This document shows positions 63,563 to 64,000 of a stretch of DNA of 64,000 bases, piece after piece. The notes under the pieces are model-generated. The model was not told the DNA's origin. It made no database searches and saw only the letters and a program-made list of their open reading frames with translations. This stretch comes from Anaerolineales bacterium (lineage in GTDB: Bacteria > Chloroflexota > Anaerolineae > 4572-78 > J111), in NCBI GenBank assembly GCA_015075405.1, contig JABTUK010000003.1, positions 310,001-374,000 on the forward strand. Direction: 5' to 3'. A program made the position numbers and the translations under genes. The first letter of the stretch is position 1; every line of letters starts with the position of its first letter.

Positions 63563-64000
63563 TCAGCCTTCGTTGTCCAACCGATTCGATAGTCTACGTA
63601 GAGATGAAGAAGCAGGTTTACTTGGCGGCTGCACCGGCACCGGCGTCGAGGTGAGCACCGAGTCCACGATGCGGTGGGCCAGTTCGGTGGAACGTTCCGG
63701 GGTGATCAGGCGGTGGCTGAGCACGGCTTTGGCCACGGTTTTGATGTCGTCGGGGGTGACAAAATCGCGGTGGTGGAGCAGGGCCATGGCCTGGGCGGCC
63801 CGTTGCAAGGCCACGCCGCCCCGCGGACTGACGCCCAGCAGCACCTCGGGGTGGCTGCGGGTGGCGGTCAGCAGGTTGACAATGTACTCTTTGAGCGGGC
63901 GAACCACGCCCACATTTTTCACCAGTTCCTGCAAAGCCAACACGTCGCCGGGGGAGAGAACCGCCTTGATGTTGTCGAGCGGGTCTGCCTGCTCCTCGCG
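63563..64000 (-). CDS. MoxR-family ATPase, C-terminal part (5' end outside the window)
   Basis: The frame is open to the right edge. The visible part, from ADPLDNIKAVLSPGDVLALQELV to the end, is the lid domain of MoxR: LLTATRSHPEVLLGVSPRGGVALQRAAQAMALLHHRDFVTPDDIKTVAKAVLSHRL. The C-terminal tail is Pro/Ser-rich (VQPPSKPASSSLRRL). Walker motifs lie outside. It heads the second MoxR cluster: MoxR, REC-HEAT, DUF58, transglutaminase, all on the - strand. Confidence 0.93.
   Translation of the reverse strand, partial: REEQADPLDNIKAVLSPGDVLALQELVKNVGVVRPLKEYIVNLLTATRSHPEVLLGVSPRGGVALQRAAQAMALLHHRDFVTPDDIKTVAKAVLSHRLITPERSTELAHRIVDSVLTSTPVPVQPPSKPASSSLRRLSNRLDNEG

Noticed and set aside
1-64000. tRNA or rRNA genes
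   Set aside because: Looked for conserved T-arm and rRNA signatures on both strands by eye and saw none; a covariance search could not be run.

Overview
The window looks like a chromosomal stretch of an uncultured Chloroflexota bacterium (Anaerolineae-like). This is inferred from gene style: a MalT-type LuxR regulator, two MoxR/DUF58 clusters, TolB-propeller lipoproteins with SH3b or Thr/Pro-rich stalks, and many short tandem and REP-like repeats between and inside genes. No rRNA or tRNA gene was seen, so the placement is an inference.

Left third (1-26.8 kb): a type III-A CRISPR-Cas locus. A LuxR-type HTH fragment is followed by cas10-csm2-csm3-csm4-csm5 and a CARF-wHTH gene, all on the + strand. 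Cas10 keeps both the HD and the GGDD motif. Csm5 carries a C-terminal cold-shock domain, which I have not seen described. An opposite-strand VapBC-like pair follows, then a CARF-HEPN ribonuclease (Csx1/Csm6-like), a small Csx15-like protein, cas1 and cas2. Together these suggest target RNA sensing, cyclic oligoadenylate synthesis, and at least three candidate cOA-responsive proteins. cas1 and cas2 are each preceded by long GAATGGC heptamer arrays. The CRISPR array (37-bp repeat, about 89 units) starts at 12656 and is cut into three blocks by three same-orientation copies of a 2.1-kb IS4-like element. Each copy sits at exactly the same position within a repeat, and two of them have a 10-bp target duplication. 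Part of the first block has decayed or badly resolved repeats. cas6 lies beyond the array.

Middle (27-44.5 kb): a MalT-like LuxR regulator, a frameshifted conserved gene, a small protein plus RND efflux pair (adaptor and pump), an SH3b/TolB-propeller lipoprotein, a DUF4386 remnant, a trimethylamine-dehydrogenase-like flavoprotein, an aldo/keto reductase and a YdjC/ChbG-type deacetylase.

Right (44.5-64 kb), mostly on the - strand: a MoxR-DUF58-VWA-VWA operon with an HtrA-like protease upstream; a small graveyard of transposase and phosphatase fragments; a three-gene module in which a 1481-residue EAD-CHAT-TPR protein with both catalytic CHAT residues replaced is flanked by two membrane-anchored TolB-propeller proteins; and a second MoxR-(REC-HEAT)-DUF58-transglutaminase operon running off the right edge.

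A recurring theme is short tandem repeats of period 7 (sometimes 8 or 10), often as inverted pairs able to fold into hairpins. They have different unit sequences at different sites and occur even in frame inside genes.
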